Assembly (NCBI GenBank): GCA_964019135.1
Contig: OZ025265.1
Span: forward strand, 26,325,143 to 26,389,142
DNA length: 64,000 bases
Reading direction: 5' to 3'
From: Arenicola marina
Taxonomy: Eukaryota > Annelida > Polychaeta > Arenicolidae
Of the stretch, positions 11,782-21,790 are shown piece after piece; the stretch's first letter is position 1, and each line of letters begins with the position of its first letter. A model generated the notes under the pieces. The model did no database searches, was not told the DNA's origin, and saw only the letters and a list, made by a program, of their open reading frames with translations. Made by a program: the position numbers and the translations under genes.

Positions 11782-12590
11782 AACACAGGCAGTAGGCACA
11801 CGTCAACACATAGGCAGTAGGCACGGCAGGAGCCAGGCAGGCACCCACTCAGTCACCGGTCAAAGCGACGGTGCCCACCCTACCACCCCCACCACATCCC
11901 AGCAATGACACACAGGCAGTAGGCACGGCAGGAGCCAGGCAGGCACCCACTCAGTCACGGGTCAACGCGACGGTGCCCACCCTACCACCCCCACCACATC
12001 CCAGCAATGACACACAGGCAGTAGGCACGGCAGGAGTCAGGCAGGCACCCACTCAGTCACGGGTCAACGCGACGGTGCCCACCCTACCACCCCCACCACA
12101 TCCCAGCAATGACACACAGGCAGCAGGCACGGCAGGAGCCAGGCAGGCACCCACTCAGTCACGGGTCAACGCGACGGTGCCCACCCTACCACCCCCCAGC
12201 AATGACACACAGGCAGCAGGCACGGCAGGAGCGAGGCAGGCACCCTCTCAGTCACGGGTCAACGCGACGGTGCCCACCCTACCACATCCCAGCAATGACA
12301 CACAGGCAGTAGGCACGGCAGGAGCCAGGCAGGCACCCACTCAGTCACGGGTCAACGCGACGGTGCCCACCCTACCACCCCCACCACATCTCAGCAATGA
12401 CACACAGGCAGTAGGCACGCCAGCAGCCAGGCAGGCACCCACTCAGTCACGGGTCAACGCGACGGTGCCCACCCTACCACCCCCACCACATCCCAGCAAT
12501 GACACACAGGCAGCAGGCACGGCAGGAGCCAGGCAGGCACCCACTCAGTCACGGGTCAACGCGACGGTGCCCACCCTACCACCCCCACCG
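11782..12590. repeat. 102-bp minisatellite, ~8 copies, inside the LINE
   Basis: The unit starts CACACAGGCAGTAGGCACGG and ends CATCCCAGCAATGA. Copies are 102 bp except two, which each lack 9 bp of the CCACCACCC stretch. Because 102 and 9 are multiples of three, a 277-codon frame stays open (11871-12704), giving a 34-residue repeat with TQAVGTAGARQAP and SRVNATVPTLPPPPHP. Most changes between copies alter the amino acid (V/A, A/V, T/S), which does not look like protein-level selection. The array starts abruptly within LINE-derived sequence. Confidence 0.95.
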
Positions 12591-12599
12591 GTGCTGACC

Positions 12600-13255
12600 A
12601 GTGAACAATTTTGTGCATTAGAACAATCTGGCTTCTCTTTTGCCTCTGTGCCAGTGTTTCCCAACCCAACTCTTCATAAACTGTATTACGTCCCGTCCTC
12701 TTAATTGCACCGCCGACAATTTTGGCAGCTCGGTATTGGACTTGTTCTAGCATTTCGATATCGGCATCGCTACAGTTGCTCCACACCACACTTCCATATT
12801 CCATCGTTGGCCCGATAAAAGTTTTATAAATCAGGTCAAGAGTTTTCCGATTCAATTTCCACTTTAGCGGTACAAGCAAGTCTACTCTGGCATTAGCTTT
12901 CCTAAGAATCTCCTTACTATTAAAATACCATGACAAGTCACTTTTCAACCCAATTCCAAAAGGCTTGTTAAAGGACACATCTTGAATGCGTGTGTCGCCC
13001 AAATATAATGGTGGATTACCAGAGTCGCGCTTCTTGCGCATTGCCAGCAACGCCTCAGATTTTTCGGGATTAAAAGTCATTAACCACTTTTTAGCCCAAC
13101 ACTCAAGGGCTTGTAAATCTTTTTGCAGCACAGTGCAACATTTATCGGGATCGTCAATGGTAATGAACAGTGTGGTGTCATCAGCGAACAACCGTATGTG
13201 CGACGTTACCGCTTCGGTCATATCAATTATGTATAAGAGAAACTGTTACATTGCT
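12600..13255 (-). mobile_element. LINE reverse transcriptase fragment (CR1/L2-like), 5'-truncated
   Basis: The translation begins FLLYIIDMTEAV, then has the catalytic RLFADDTTLF motif and LECWAKKWLMTFNPEKSE, the usual RT block after the FADD box. It continues to KTFIGPTMEYGSVVWS and LEQVQYRAAKIV, all diagnostic of CR1/L2-like LINEs. It is cut on the 5' side at ~13255, before the usual GPLLF segment, and at ~12600 by the minisatellite just after MHKIVHW. It continues at 11615 beyond the insertion. A dead 5'-truncated copy. Confidence 0.9.
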
Positions 13256-13346
13256 TCTCTCCGGATAGCCCACAGGCTTTCAGGATTTAAATTCAAGACA
13301 CAATATACTTATTTGACACGGGGAAGAGGTTAGTAACACAAAAAAT

Positions 13347-13383
13347 TACGCTCTAACCCACTGAGCTATCGAGGCGGCCCCAC
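13347..13383 (-). mobile_element. SINE head fragment (tRNA-like A box)
   Basis: The reverse complement contains TAGCTCAGTGGGTTAGAGCG preceded by GGGGCCGCCTCGA. This matches the first ~37 bases of the fuller SINE at 17620-17844. There is no B box, so it is a short fragment. Confidence 0.7.
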
Positions 13384-13612
13384 TCGGTGGATGTGGACTG
13401 GATGGCATGAGCGTTCCTCGAGGGCAGCAATACGGCGACTTTCCTCGATGTTAGCAAGATCAATCTGAATCCCTCCGGTGTTGCCACCGCTCGACTTATT
13501 CCGCGATCAGACCCAAGCTCTCGTAGATCTATTCCTTCACTTTGCCACGATGCCTTCCTGGAGCAGTTGGGCAGAGCAAGAGCACGTGTTGCCTACCGGA
13601 TAAGTGGTTATA

Positions 13613-13815
13613 CTAAAAGTACAATCGTTGGCGCTCTCTGATAGGCTGTCGGCATGTCGGACAGTCGCTAAGTTTACCCGCGCAAACTTGGCATAACACG
13701 TGGCCACAGGGAGAAAGCCGTGTGTCGACGTCTCGATCGACACACACCTTGCACAACGCCTTTTCCTTCTCTTCCTTCAACTGTTCCTCGAGCAGCGCAA
13801 GTAGCGACTGGTAAC
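13613..13815 (-). CDS. IAP-like protein, terminal RING-finger exon
   Basis: The exon follows an acceptor (CCGTTTCAG) and starts at 13815. It encodes GYQSLLALLEEQ, a Lys/Glu-rich helix, then a C3HC4 RING: CKVC, an 11-residue spacer, CGHVLC, QVC, six residues, CPTC, ending in IRERQRLYF and a stop. A RING at the extreme C-terminus after a charged helix is the layout of BIRC/IAP ubiquitin ligases, where it recruits E2 and drives ubiquitination of caspases, partners or the IAP itself. IAPs usually have H-x3-C here; this one has H-x2-C, as in generic RINGs. The open frame upstream of 13815 is intronic. It joins in phase to the exon at 14918-14995. Confidence 0.85.
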
Positions 13816-14917
13816 CTGAAACGGATGAAAGTACAGGCTCAAGTACTGAAGACAGGACGCTGATATGTTTAATACGATGGTATATGGTACAATGGTATAT
13901 GGCGCTGGTATTGATGGCCATGGACATAATGATGCTATTGGGGGCCATGATCACTTCGCGGGTGGGAGGAGCGGGAAGGCGTTAAGATGATCATTGAACC
14001 AAATATTGTACATTTTGTTCTGTAGTATTGCCTTTCAAAGGCCGAAAATGTTGTTGGTCATAAAATTCTCAAAACGTTAATTTCATTAATATTGTCTGAA
14101 ATGTCACGAAAGTGGCCGCATGCTAACATGTCAACGTTTCAAAATAATCGTTAAACAACATATGTCAAAGATAGGGCTACGAGTTCATGACTCACAGTGA
14201 AATAAACCCAAAGTCTTGAAACCTAGATCCTGAGCTAAAGTAATTCACTTAATCTTAAATAGAAGTCCAGCGATAAACGTTTTTTTATTGAAACTATGAA
14301 ACCAAAGGAATTTATTCTGAGAAGGACATTCACGTTTATGAACCTGATAAGGAAGTAATCATTGATTACCACTGCCCCAGTCATAGAGGTAGCGCATTGC
14401 AGCTGACGATGACGTCACGATTTAGGTCCGATATTTCCCACCTCGCCCGTCCGCTGTTGCAACCAGTCACCAGGTCGCAATTATTTGATTCTTGAGTTCA
14501 AAACAACTCACCGGCCGTCAATCGTATTAGCTGCCAGAGCTTTAGGATATATGGTTTATGTTATCACAATTAAGCGTATGGGCTGGATCGTGTAACGTGA
14601 GAACAACTTTTAGGAGACGTATCTTTAGACAATATTCTCTCATTGGCACTGCCCTTACGTCCGGAATTGGCCTCTCCTTTAAAGTCATGCAAATAACAGT
14701 CTATTAAAAGTACAATTGCAATCCTGAAATAGAACCTTTTTTATCAAAGAAAAATAGCCTTTTAAAAAAAGAGACTATTAATTAATGAAAATGACAATAA
14801 CGACACCCTGAGGGGGTAACATATGGATGGATACCATGACAATCAGACTACCCCCGCCCCCTTCCGGAAGAGACAAGGGACGCATCAACAGGGATTTATC
14901 CATAACTGTATCAATAC
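13816..14917 (-). other. Intron of the IAP-like gene
   Basis: No coding signature or repeat recognised. GACGTCAC occurs near 14411. The segment lies between the small acidic exon and the RING exon. Confidence 0.5.
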
Positions 14918-14995
14918 CTGTATCGCCATCATCACTGTCGCTTGAAAGGCTCCTACGTGCCCAGAGATTCTGCACTGGCTGTCTCGAAGGTAAAT
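14918..14995 (-). CDS. IAP-like gene, small Ser/Asp-rich linker exon (predicted)
   Basis: A 78-nt exon candidate between a strong acceptor (TTTTCCTGTATCAAACAG) and a donor (ACAG/GTATTG). It encodes LPSRQPVQNLWARRSLSSDS followed by DDGDT. It ends with one leftover base, which fits the RING exon at 13815 that needs two. Short acidic/serine linkers between BIR and RING are usual in this family. Its incoming phase does not match the exon at 15829-16007, so at least one further exon or another splice site is probably missing from this model. Confidence 0.5.
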
Positions 14996-15828
14996 CTGTT
15001 TGATACAGGAAAACTAGAACGTACAGCCAACAACAGAAGTATCCAACGAAACGGGATTGTTTCTCTGAAGATAAATCTTCACCACGTCAAGTGGGTAAAT
15101 TTGAAATAACTATTATTTCTCCCAGTGACGCAGGACTGACGCTTTTTAATGACCATTAATAATATAATATCAGTGTTTAAAGTTGCTGTTACAACAAAAG
15201 GTGAATATGCGAACCGACAGAGCTCGGTAAACTAATCTAAATGTTAATCTTACAATCAAATAAGGGTCTGTCTTCAAAATAAATCGGACGAGCGTACCTT
15301 CGTGTACAGATTGGATTCCCCTGGCTTCGTCACGCAATGGGACCGCCGATAAAGGCCCTTCACTGCATGAAAAGTAAAGTGCCGAAATGTACCGCTACAA
15401 GCTAATACCGGATTGGCACCTGCGTTCTCAGCGAGTTTAGGGAAGAGAGGTGGGGTGGGGGGGGCAACACCCACGCAATCTCAACATGTAGATTATACAA
15501 TCATGCAGTTTAAATAAACATTTTCTTCGACTATTACGAAATCGTTTTTAGGCAATTCCCGTTAGCCAGGTAAAGCTGCTTATACAGTAATATGTCTCAT
15601 GACAAACATGTTCAATCTCTTAGTTCAGATCTTATATTGAGGTTAATATTGTATAAAGAGACAATGCTATCGTGTACAGGAACTAAAAAGAAATACCATA
15701 AGATACTTTTTCGTCAGAGGCAGAAATACAAATGTATTTCTTTTTAACACCCAACACAGATTGAACGAAACAAGATGAAGTTCAATATTATTAGTGGTAA
15801 CTTTAATCGTTTTGTCTATACCACTCAC
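14996..15828 (-). other. Intron region of the IAP-like gene
   Basis: Contains a G-run near 15454-15463. A possible exon at 15298-15419 has plausible borders, but its phase fits neither neighbour. No repeat family recognised. Confidence 0.4.
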
Positions 15829-16007
15829 AGTCTCGATGAAGGTGCTTCATCTTCAACCGCTATCGTTAATGCGGTGGATAGGCCATAGGCTGTGGGCGGG
15901 GCCGCGGCGATGAGCGAGCCCGAGGCTGTGGGCGGGGCCGAGGCGGTGGGCGGGCCCGAGGCGGTGGGCGGGCCCGAGGCGGTCGGCAGGGCTGAGGTGG
16001 TGGTATT
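15829..16007 (-). CDS. IAP-like gene, Ala/Pro-rich linker exon (predicted)
   Basis: Bounded by an acceptor (TCTCATTGCCCTCAG) and a donor (GTGAGT). It is open only in the frame encoding NTTTSALPTASGPPTASGPP and ending EDEAPSSR. Most of the exon is an 18-bp repeat (GGCCCGAGGCGGTGGGCG on the plus strand) giving PTASGP units, so its length probably varies between alleles. The incoming phase (0) matches the BIR exon donor. The outgoing phase leaves two bases and does not match the next predicted exon. Confidence 0.5.
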
Positions 16008-16386
16008 CTGAGGGCAATGAGACAAAACAAGCCAGTTGATCATGCTTAAATCGGTACTCTAAGATGGTGTTGTTACTGCAAGTATCTAACAAAAAGGCAT
16101 TTTGCTATCCGGATCATCACATCAAAGTCCAATATGCCACCAGAACAGTATCTGAACATCAGATGCCTCAAAATGGCGGCATAGAGTGTTGCTTGATGAT
16201 AACACGATCGTGCAACTTCTCTATTGGGAACTGTATTGATTATCACGAAACGCAAATCCAAATGGCACATGGGGGTGTAGTGAGTATCTAGTCATCGTCA
16301 TCACCATTTACATTAACAGTTGGGGCTTGGGGCTGGATATAGGAGAAACGCATACAAACAGAAGCTGGTGGATAAGTCACACTTAC

Positions 16387-16761
16387 ACGCGTTCCAGACC
16401 TATGTGGCCCAGGTTCCGGCTGTTCCGCTGGTAACGCGACGTTGTTGACATCAATCCCCTGCAGTAATGGGCAATCTCTGAAGTGGCAAAGACTGCTGTG
16501 ACAAAACGCGCACTGAACTCTGTCTTTATATCCGAGATAGAAGAACCCGTTCTTGGCCAACTCATGGCGTCCGACACACGCTGTCGCCGGCCACCCGCGG
16601 AAGGTCCTGAGTCGGTAGCTCTCCACGTGGATTCTAGACGTGTCAACACCCCGGCGTCTACTGGTGGGGGAAATGGAAGCGCGCGACTGTTCACGAGGCC
16701 GCCGTCGCGTGTCCCTGTTGCCAGATTCCCGCGCTGATCCGATGGGTGGGTCGTCAGCCAT
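16387..16761 (-). CDS. IAP-like protein, BIR-domain exon with a shortened BIR
   Basis: ATG at 16761 (MADDPPIGSARES). The frame upstream stays open to about 16850, so the start could be earlier, via another exon. An Arg/Ser-rich N-terminus (~45 residues) is followed by a BIR domain: YRLRTFRGWP (49-58), ELAKNGFFYLGYKDRVQCAFC (67-87), then HFRDCPLLQG (93-102). BIR domains bind caspases or adaptor proteins and fold around one zinc held by CxxC, a His and a Cys. Here C84, C87 and C97 are present, but the ~13-16 residues that normally carry Trp, Asp and the zinc His between the CxxC and the last Cys are absent. No intron signal lies at that point. The exon ends at a GTAAGT donor after GTR (16387). 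The frame continuing past the donor to 16288 is intronic. Confidence 0.8.
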
Positions 16762-17609
16762 AATCAACTCGAACTGTTCAGCAAACGATTTTCCCTGAAG
16801 CCGTGGGTCGCTTTCGACACGCTGCTCGACGTCGCGGCCACTTGGTGAATGACCCTAGCCTGTTTAACTCGTACTTCATTTCCTCAACAGGATATAACGC
16901 AGGGCCACCGCGCGACATCGGTCTGAGGTGACCTTGAGGGTAAATTGCAGGTGAATATAATCTGTAACAGCAAGAAAAATAAACTTTACAGCATAGAATG
17001 CGAAGGAATTTAAATCTTCAGTATTAATATAGAGGCTGGTAACCTTGCCCTTTTCATCATATTATTTTACAGGCAGGTCGGTCAGTTAAAAGGTTGATGT
17101 GAGATGAGCAGTTTAACCTGCAAAGGTCACATCATATATACGTAGCAACGTTCAAGGACAGAGAGGACCAATACCCGTGGGAAAGCCGATGGCCGTTTCT
17201 TTGTCTTGCATAACCAAACACACAACTAAACCAGTAGCTCCATACGTTGGTAAAGCTGGTCTCACAGCAAATTCCAAATAACATAATAACAAACTATATG
17301 GTGTCACCTTACATCAAGGCCTCACTCATAAATTATATCACATAACTGAGTGCCCTTAAAATACAAAGGTATAACATGTAGTCGAGTTGGTGTATACAGC
17401 ATGAAACAAATACGGCTACACCCTGCAAATTTCATTTAAAAAGTGATGCGTCATGCGTATTTGCCTATTTGCTTTTCTGCACTTCTGCCCATATCAGGAA
17501 CTATCACAAATGCAGTTACAGGGTTCACTACTATAAAGATAATTGAAAAAACTTAGCTATTTCAAAGCAAGTTTCTGTATTTACCCCATACAACAAATGG
17601 TTTTGGTCA
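16762..17609. other. 5' side of the IAP-like gene; no further gene seen
   Basis: Should hold the promoter or upstream exons of the IAP-like gene. I see no clear TATA box. AT content rises past 16.97 kb. Confidence 0.4.
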
Positions 17610-17619
17610 TATTGCGTTA

Positions 17620-17844
17620 ACGGGAGAGTGGAGTGTGGAAGGAGAGTGGAGCCATGTCCCTGGAGACCGATAACCCCCAACTCTTTGTGAAGAAGGACAT
17701 GGGATCTCTATCCTGCGCCCACACAGACAATGAGACATAGCCACAGTGGGGCTCGAACCATCGATCCACCTGTCGTTAGGCTCTTAGGTGGCCAGAGCAC
17801 TCAAGGTGAGCGCTCTAACCCACTGAGCTACCGAGCCGGCCCCC
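17620..17844 (-). mobile_element. tRNA-derived SINE
   Basis: On the minus strand it starts GGGGGCCGGCTCGG. It has a pol III A box (TAGCTCAGTGGG) and, about 65-70 bases later, a B box (GGTTCGAGCCC). A non-tRNA body follows to about 17620. A related head fragment lies at 13347-13383. The 3' end and target duplications are not clear. Confidence 0.85.
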
Positions 17845-18537
17845 ATTGATCAATCGTAGACTGGCAGCTACCTATGACCCTATATATAGCATGACAAGCC
17901 AAAAATTTACATTAACATGGGCCCACACATCTTGTTATTATCTGATAGCTTGGCCTACCACAAGTGTTGTGAATTAAAACATTAAACATTAAAAGGAAAG
18001 TTCTACATAGAATATTAAACATCCTAAACAACATTATATATTACTAGGGTGTGATACACTGAAACAATTTGTGAAAATTTTAATAATGTTGATATCACCT
18101 ATGAACTGATGAAATACACTTAATAATATTGATTTTTTTTTTTTATTAAAGGAAATGGTAAGATGACAGCAACATATTAATAAGCTTGACATAAGAGAAA
18201 AACAAATATGGATAATAAATATTCTAAGACCTGGTCTAGATAATTACAAACTTAATTATAATTATAGAGAGTACAACAGCCCAATTTATATGTATAAAGT
18301 AGTATGTATCGTATAAAGTAGTATGTATCAAGGTCAAATGACTGGCTTGTGATGAGAATATTATTAAAACAAAAATTAGGTAAACCATACGAAATAGGAT
18401 ACTGGTACATAAACATTTATGATGTTCATATATAACATATAATACGAAATATACCATATTTTTTATATAATGAAGCTGCTATATATATATGGCAGAGGAT
18501 GTCTTGACTTGTTATATATTTGTGTCATTACTTGATG
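17845..18537. other. AT-rich, no gene recognised
   Basis: Includes a T-run at 18131 and a duplicated GTATAAAGTAGTATGTATC at 18291/18310. Ends with a short TA repeat near 18480. Confidence 0.5.
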
Positions 18538-18740
18538 TGTTGAACGGGTGTCCTTTAGTCACATGATTGTCAGTGTAAACCAATGGGAAGGAGGACACGT
18601 GGCTGGGCATTTGCATGTGTCTGTCAGCTAGTACGTCGATGTGGGGTGCCTGTGGTGTGGAGCTTAATAAATGTGCATATGAAGAGAAGCGACAAGTTGT
18701 GTCTCAACTAATGAAGAGTAGCAGCGGCTACATACACATA
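18538..18740 (+). mobile_element. Possible solo LTR (fossil)
   Basis: Runs TGTTGAACGGG... to ...ACATACACA. It contains AATAAA (about 18666) followed by GAAGCGACAAGTTGTGTCTC, the general look of a Gypsy-type LTR 3' part. No internal region and no target duplication were found, so this is weak. Confidence 0.25.
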
Positions 18741-18789
18741 ACTGTTTAAATACTGGTATAAAACACAGGAGTTTAATCCACAAAAAGGA

Positions 18790-18895
18790 GACTATAATTT
18801 CTGGGGTATAAGTCGCACTGGTGTATAAGTTGCACCTACCGATTTTGAAAAATATTTAGACTTGAGCCATATATAAGTCGCACCTTGGGGGTGGG
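18790..18895. repeat. TATAAGTCGCAC-type repeat
   Basis: Three versions of TATAAGTCGCAC / TATAAGTTGCACC within 100 bp (about 18808, 18824, 18874). Similar motifs occur in short DNA-transposon remnants of many animals. Element ends not defined. Confidence 0.5.
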
Positions 18896-18900
18896 AGATT

Positions 18901-19722
18901 TGCCTGTGTTGCCGCCGGCATCGGTATACATGTACTTCCACAGTTCTACCTTGCGTTAGCTTGACTTGACATTCTGACTTGTGCCCATCATTGTTAACTA
19001 TTGCCTGTAATCTTGGTGCTCCCACGCTGTTTGTTGTCAAAGGCGGTGCCAACTGACGGATCTATGTTCCTCTGATGGGTATACAGAGCACAGTTTCATT
19101 GGCACTGGCTTAACAACCTGCGGCATACACTTGACCAATAAAGCGGGCAAGTCAATTAGGCATTCTTTATATAGGTGGTTGACGCGGCGCATGGTCAGTT
19201 AAGCCGTGTTGCATTTGTAGGGAGGAAGTGGAGTGAGGTGTATAATGTCTTTGTTGGCTGGGTGCCCAATTTTTAATTGACTTGTAGAGTTACATCATTC
19301 AGGAAGCGGCAGTTGATAGTTGTCTTTAGCTGTTGTCACTGTCTACCTGCCTAAAGGTTTCAGTCCAACCAATTGGTTGATTATGGATAATTATGGATAA
19401 ATTGGGTATAAAAGGAGTTGTTGGTCTATGTTAAATAAATTTGTTGTTAAATCTCTATAAATTTCTATAAACTTTCGCTGCCTATTCTTCCATACAATCA
19501 AGCACACCAACCCAGACCATTCTATACAACTCCGCAATAGCCTGGCGGTCACTCTGGCGAGACGGCGCGAACAACAACACAGTCCAATCGCCGAAGGCTA
19601 ATCCCCTCAAATCCCCACCCCCCCCCCCTCAATCGCCGCAGACTAATCCCCTCGCTACTCGACCAACCCCCCCCCACCCCCTCCACCTATGGTAGGGGTT
19701 GGGAGAGCGACTCGGCCGTTAT
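18901..19722. other. No gene recognised; TATA-like site and C-rich direct repeat
   Basis: TATAAAAGG at 19407-19415, followed by AATAAA at ~19434, could belong to a promoter or LTR-like relic. CAATCGCCG-AGG/AGA-CTAATCCCCTC occurs twice (about 19587 and 19631), separated by C-runs. Confidence 0.4.
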
Positions 19723-20542
19723 CAGGTTGAGGCGCATACTCAAATTGAAGTAATATACTTGTCAAGTGTTACCTAAATTAAAGTAACTAGTGTTTAGATA
19801 AGGAGTCCAGACCTCATAGGATGATTTCATTATGCAAATATCCATATAAGTGTTCTGATTGGCTGTGTTTTTTTAGGTCAGCACACTTCTATATATATAT
19901 ATCGTCACCCTAAGTACAAACTTAACATGGCAGGCCAACGCCTTTGCTACCTAACAAGATAATGTCTTGTAGACCCATTTGTGTGGAAGATTGGTCTTGT
20001 AAGGGTATAAACTGTCACGCAGAAGTTATATGAAGGTGCCGAAATGTTTTTACAAATGGTATTACTAGTTTAAACCATATTAAATTGATTGTATGTTCCG
20101 AAATTTGACTTCTATGTGCGGATAAGTCTCAATTTCATTCAGCAGACCCCTACCCTGTGGACAAGCCGGTTTCTGAACATTTGTTTTTGTGTTTTTATTT
20201 CTTTTCCAAATAGTATTTGCTAATATAAGCTTTGTGTGTCTATAGTAGAAAAAAGATAAATCATTTTAGATAATTGCATGTGAAGTAGCAATTGTTTACT
20301 TCACTCATCCAGACTCTAAAATTAGTCTGTGACTCATGACACAGATGTGTTGTGCACGCCCTCTAACGGTGTCAGTTATTACTTCAATTAAAGTAACTTG
20401 AACGAAGTCCCTCATGAATTTACTCAAATTGAAAATAACATTGCCATAGATCTAAATACTAGAACTGAAGTATAAATGATATAAGATACCTCAGTTAAAG
20501 GAAAATACTGATTACTTCAATTTGAGTATGCGTCTCGACCTG
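19723..20542. mobile_element. 820-bp non-autonomous TIR transposon
   Basis: The terminal inverted repeats are 32 bp with 2 mismatches: left 19723-19754 begins CAGGTTGAGGCGCATACTC, right 20511-20542 read inward begins CAGGTCGAGACGCATACTC, both continuing AAATTGAAGTAAT. GTTAT flanks both ends (19718-19722 and 20543-20547), a likely 5-bp target duplication. Internal copies of AATTAAAGTAACT act as subterminal repeats. No coding capacity. Superfamily not assigned. Confidence 0.88.
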
Positions 20543-20584
20543 GTTATGCCGTTCGGCCATTAGCCTAGGCATAGCATGGTACCT

Positions 20585-20634
20585 AGTCTCGGGAGACCCA
20601 CCCAACGGCGGAACAGAGTAGGTCTCCCGAGGCT
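20585..20634. repeat. Inverted repeat around GGTCTCCCGAG
   Basis: Left arm AGTCTCGGGAGACC (20585-20598) and right arm GGTCTCCCGAGGCT (20621-20634) pair at 13 of 14 positions around a 22-base loop. It sits 38 bp beyond the 820-bp element. Confidence 0.7.
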
Positions 20635-21212
20635 ACATGTAACATGAGTAACATGTAACATGGTACCCAGACCTAAAATTAGACCTGATTAGTGGCTCAA
20701 GTTAAAGGTAAAAAATAAATAGGAAGTATCTACCTGTCAATATGCTCCACTATGTTCCTGAAGCTTTTATGACTTTCGGCGGACAATCTTTTCTCGCATC
20801 CATTTCCAACAGCTAATAGAACTGCTTGCCGATCTCAAACTGTCAAAGTGAAAAGTGACGGCCTGAGGGTTGGGCAGGTCGATCCAGAGGAAAAATTGTG
20901 ATGCGAGGAACAAGCTCCGTCTGCCGGGAGATCGACTAGAACTGTGACGTAACAGCGACATAGTGGCGGGGAGAGTTGTTGAAAATTGTTGTTGAAAACT
21001 TTCACCAGTGCAAAAAGTGGTGGATTTTGTTTGTTTTCAATCTCATTGCCCTTGGAACTATAAAGGTATGAAGAACAACTTGACAAATTGACAAGGACCG
21101 TTTATTTCTGTACTTTCTGCAATCGACGGCCGAAGGGCGCTGATTTTTAAATCAACGCTCACCTGCTCACAACCGAAACTGGCTTCATGGCTCTCTCTCG
21201 TCTCCTTTAGGT
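20635..21212. other. No gene recognised
   Basis: Several overlapping minus-strand open frames of 60-85 codons, none with a family signature. Confidence 0.4.
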
Positions 21213-21270
21213 TACCCATGAATGGCCTCGACTCCTTCGTCGACGAAGGAGTCGAGGCCATTCATGGGTA
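21213..21270. repeat. 58-bp perfect palindrome without spacer
   Basis: Every base from 21213 to 21270 pairs with its mirror about the point 21241/21242: two 29-base arms with no loop. The arms read TACCCATGAATGGCCTCG then ACTCCTTCGTC. Similarity stops at once outside (21212/21271). Confidence 0.97.
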
Positions 21271-21672
21271 CCTTTATAGTAATCGGACCAGTGATTGCGC
21301 GGGTACCAGTGATTGCGCACTTTATACAAATGATCTTACTTTCGAACGAAATACGGCTATAAGCTAAAATAAAAAGTACTCACAAAAACAGCGTTCATCA
21401 GTGTTTATTTCTCTTGAGAAATCATGTTCCGGACATGCGCAATTAACACTTCCGGTAATGCAGACGACACAGGTATTCACTTGGGGCGCTACGATCGTCT
21501 ACCCCTCAACACAGGTAAATGTAATAAATACGTCACAAAAAAAGAACAAACTGTGAAAAATAATAATTCAATTGGGAAAATACATTTTCAGGAACTAATT
21601 ATTATATTTTCTGGTTATACAAAGGTATTCAATACAAAGTAATCGCTAGAGACGCGCGTATGATCGGAATTC

Positions 21673-21790
21673 ATAGAAATGGCCTGACGTCACAATTTTG
21701 GTGCGCATGCGTAGTAGGTGAAAATACGGAGCCTCGTTATCGCGCAGGTGAAAACATTGCCACGTGGTTATAAAGCTGCATACAAATCTC
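21673..21790 (+). repeat. GC-rich segment repeated in inverse orientation at 23810-23930
   Basis: TTCATAGAAATGG, GCGCAGGTGAAAACA and GCACGTGG/CCACGTGG occur here. They recur in the same order on the opposite strand of 23810-23930. Both copies also carry ACTTCCGG/GCGCATGCG-like motifs, resembling ETS and NRF1 sites. The pair could be the ends of one ~2.2-kb element or two copies of a promoter-bearing repeat just upstream of the pogo-like gene. Confidence 0.55.

Noticed and set aside
11871-12704. 277-codon gene with a 34-residue Pro/Ala/Thr repeat
   Set aside because: The frame is kept by a 102-bp period and 9-bp indels, copies differ mainly by amino-acid-changing substitutions, and it sits inside a LINE and runs into LINE sequence on the opposite strand.
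15298-15419. Additional exon of the IAP-like gene
   Set aside because: Its acceptor and donor look acceptable, but the phases fit neither neighbouring exon and the sequence has no family feature.
19081-19560. Second solo LTR or gene promoter around TATAAAAGG (19407)
   Set aside because: A TATA box and an AATAAA are visible, but no matching ends, target duplication or open frame could be found.
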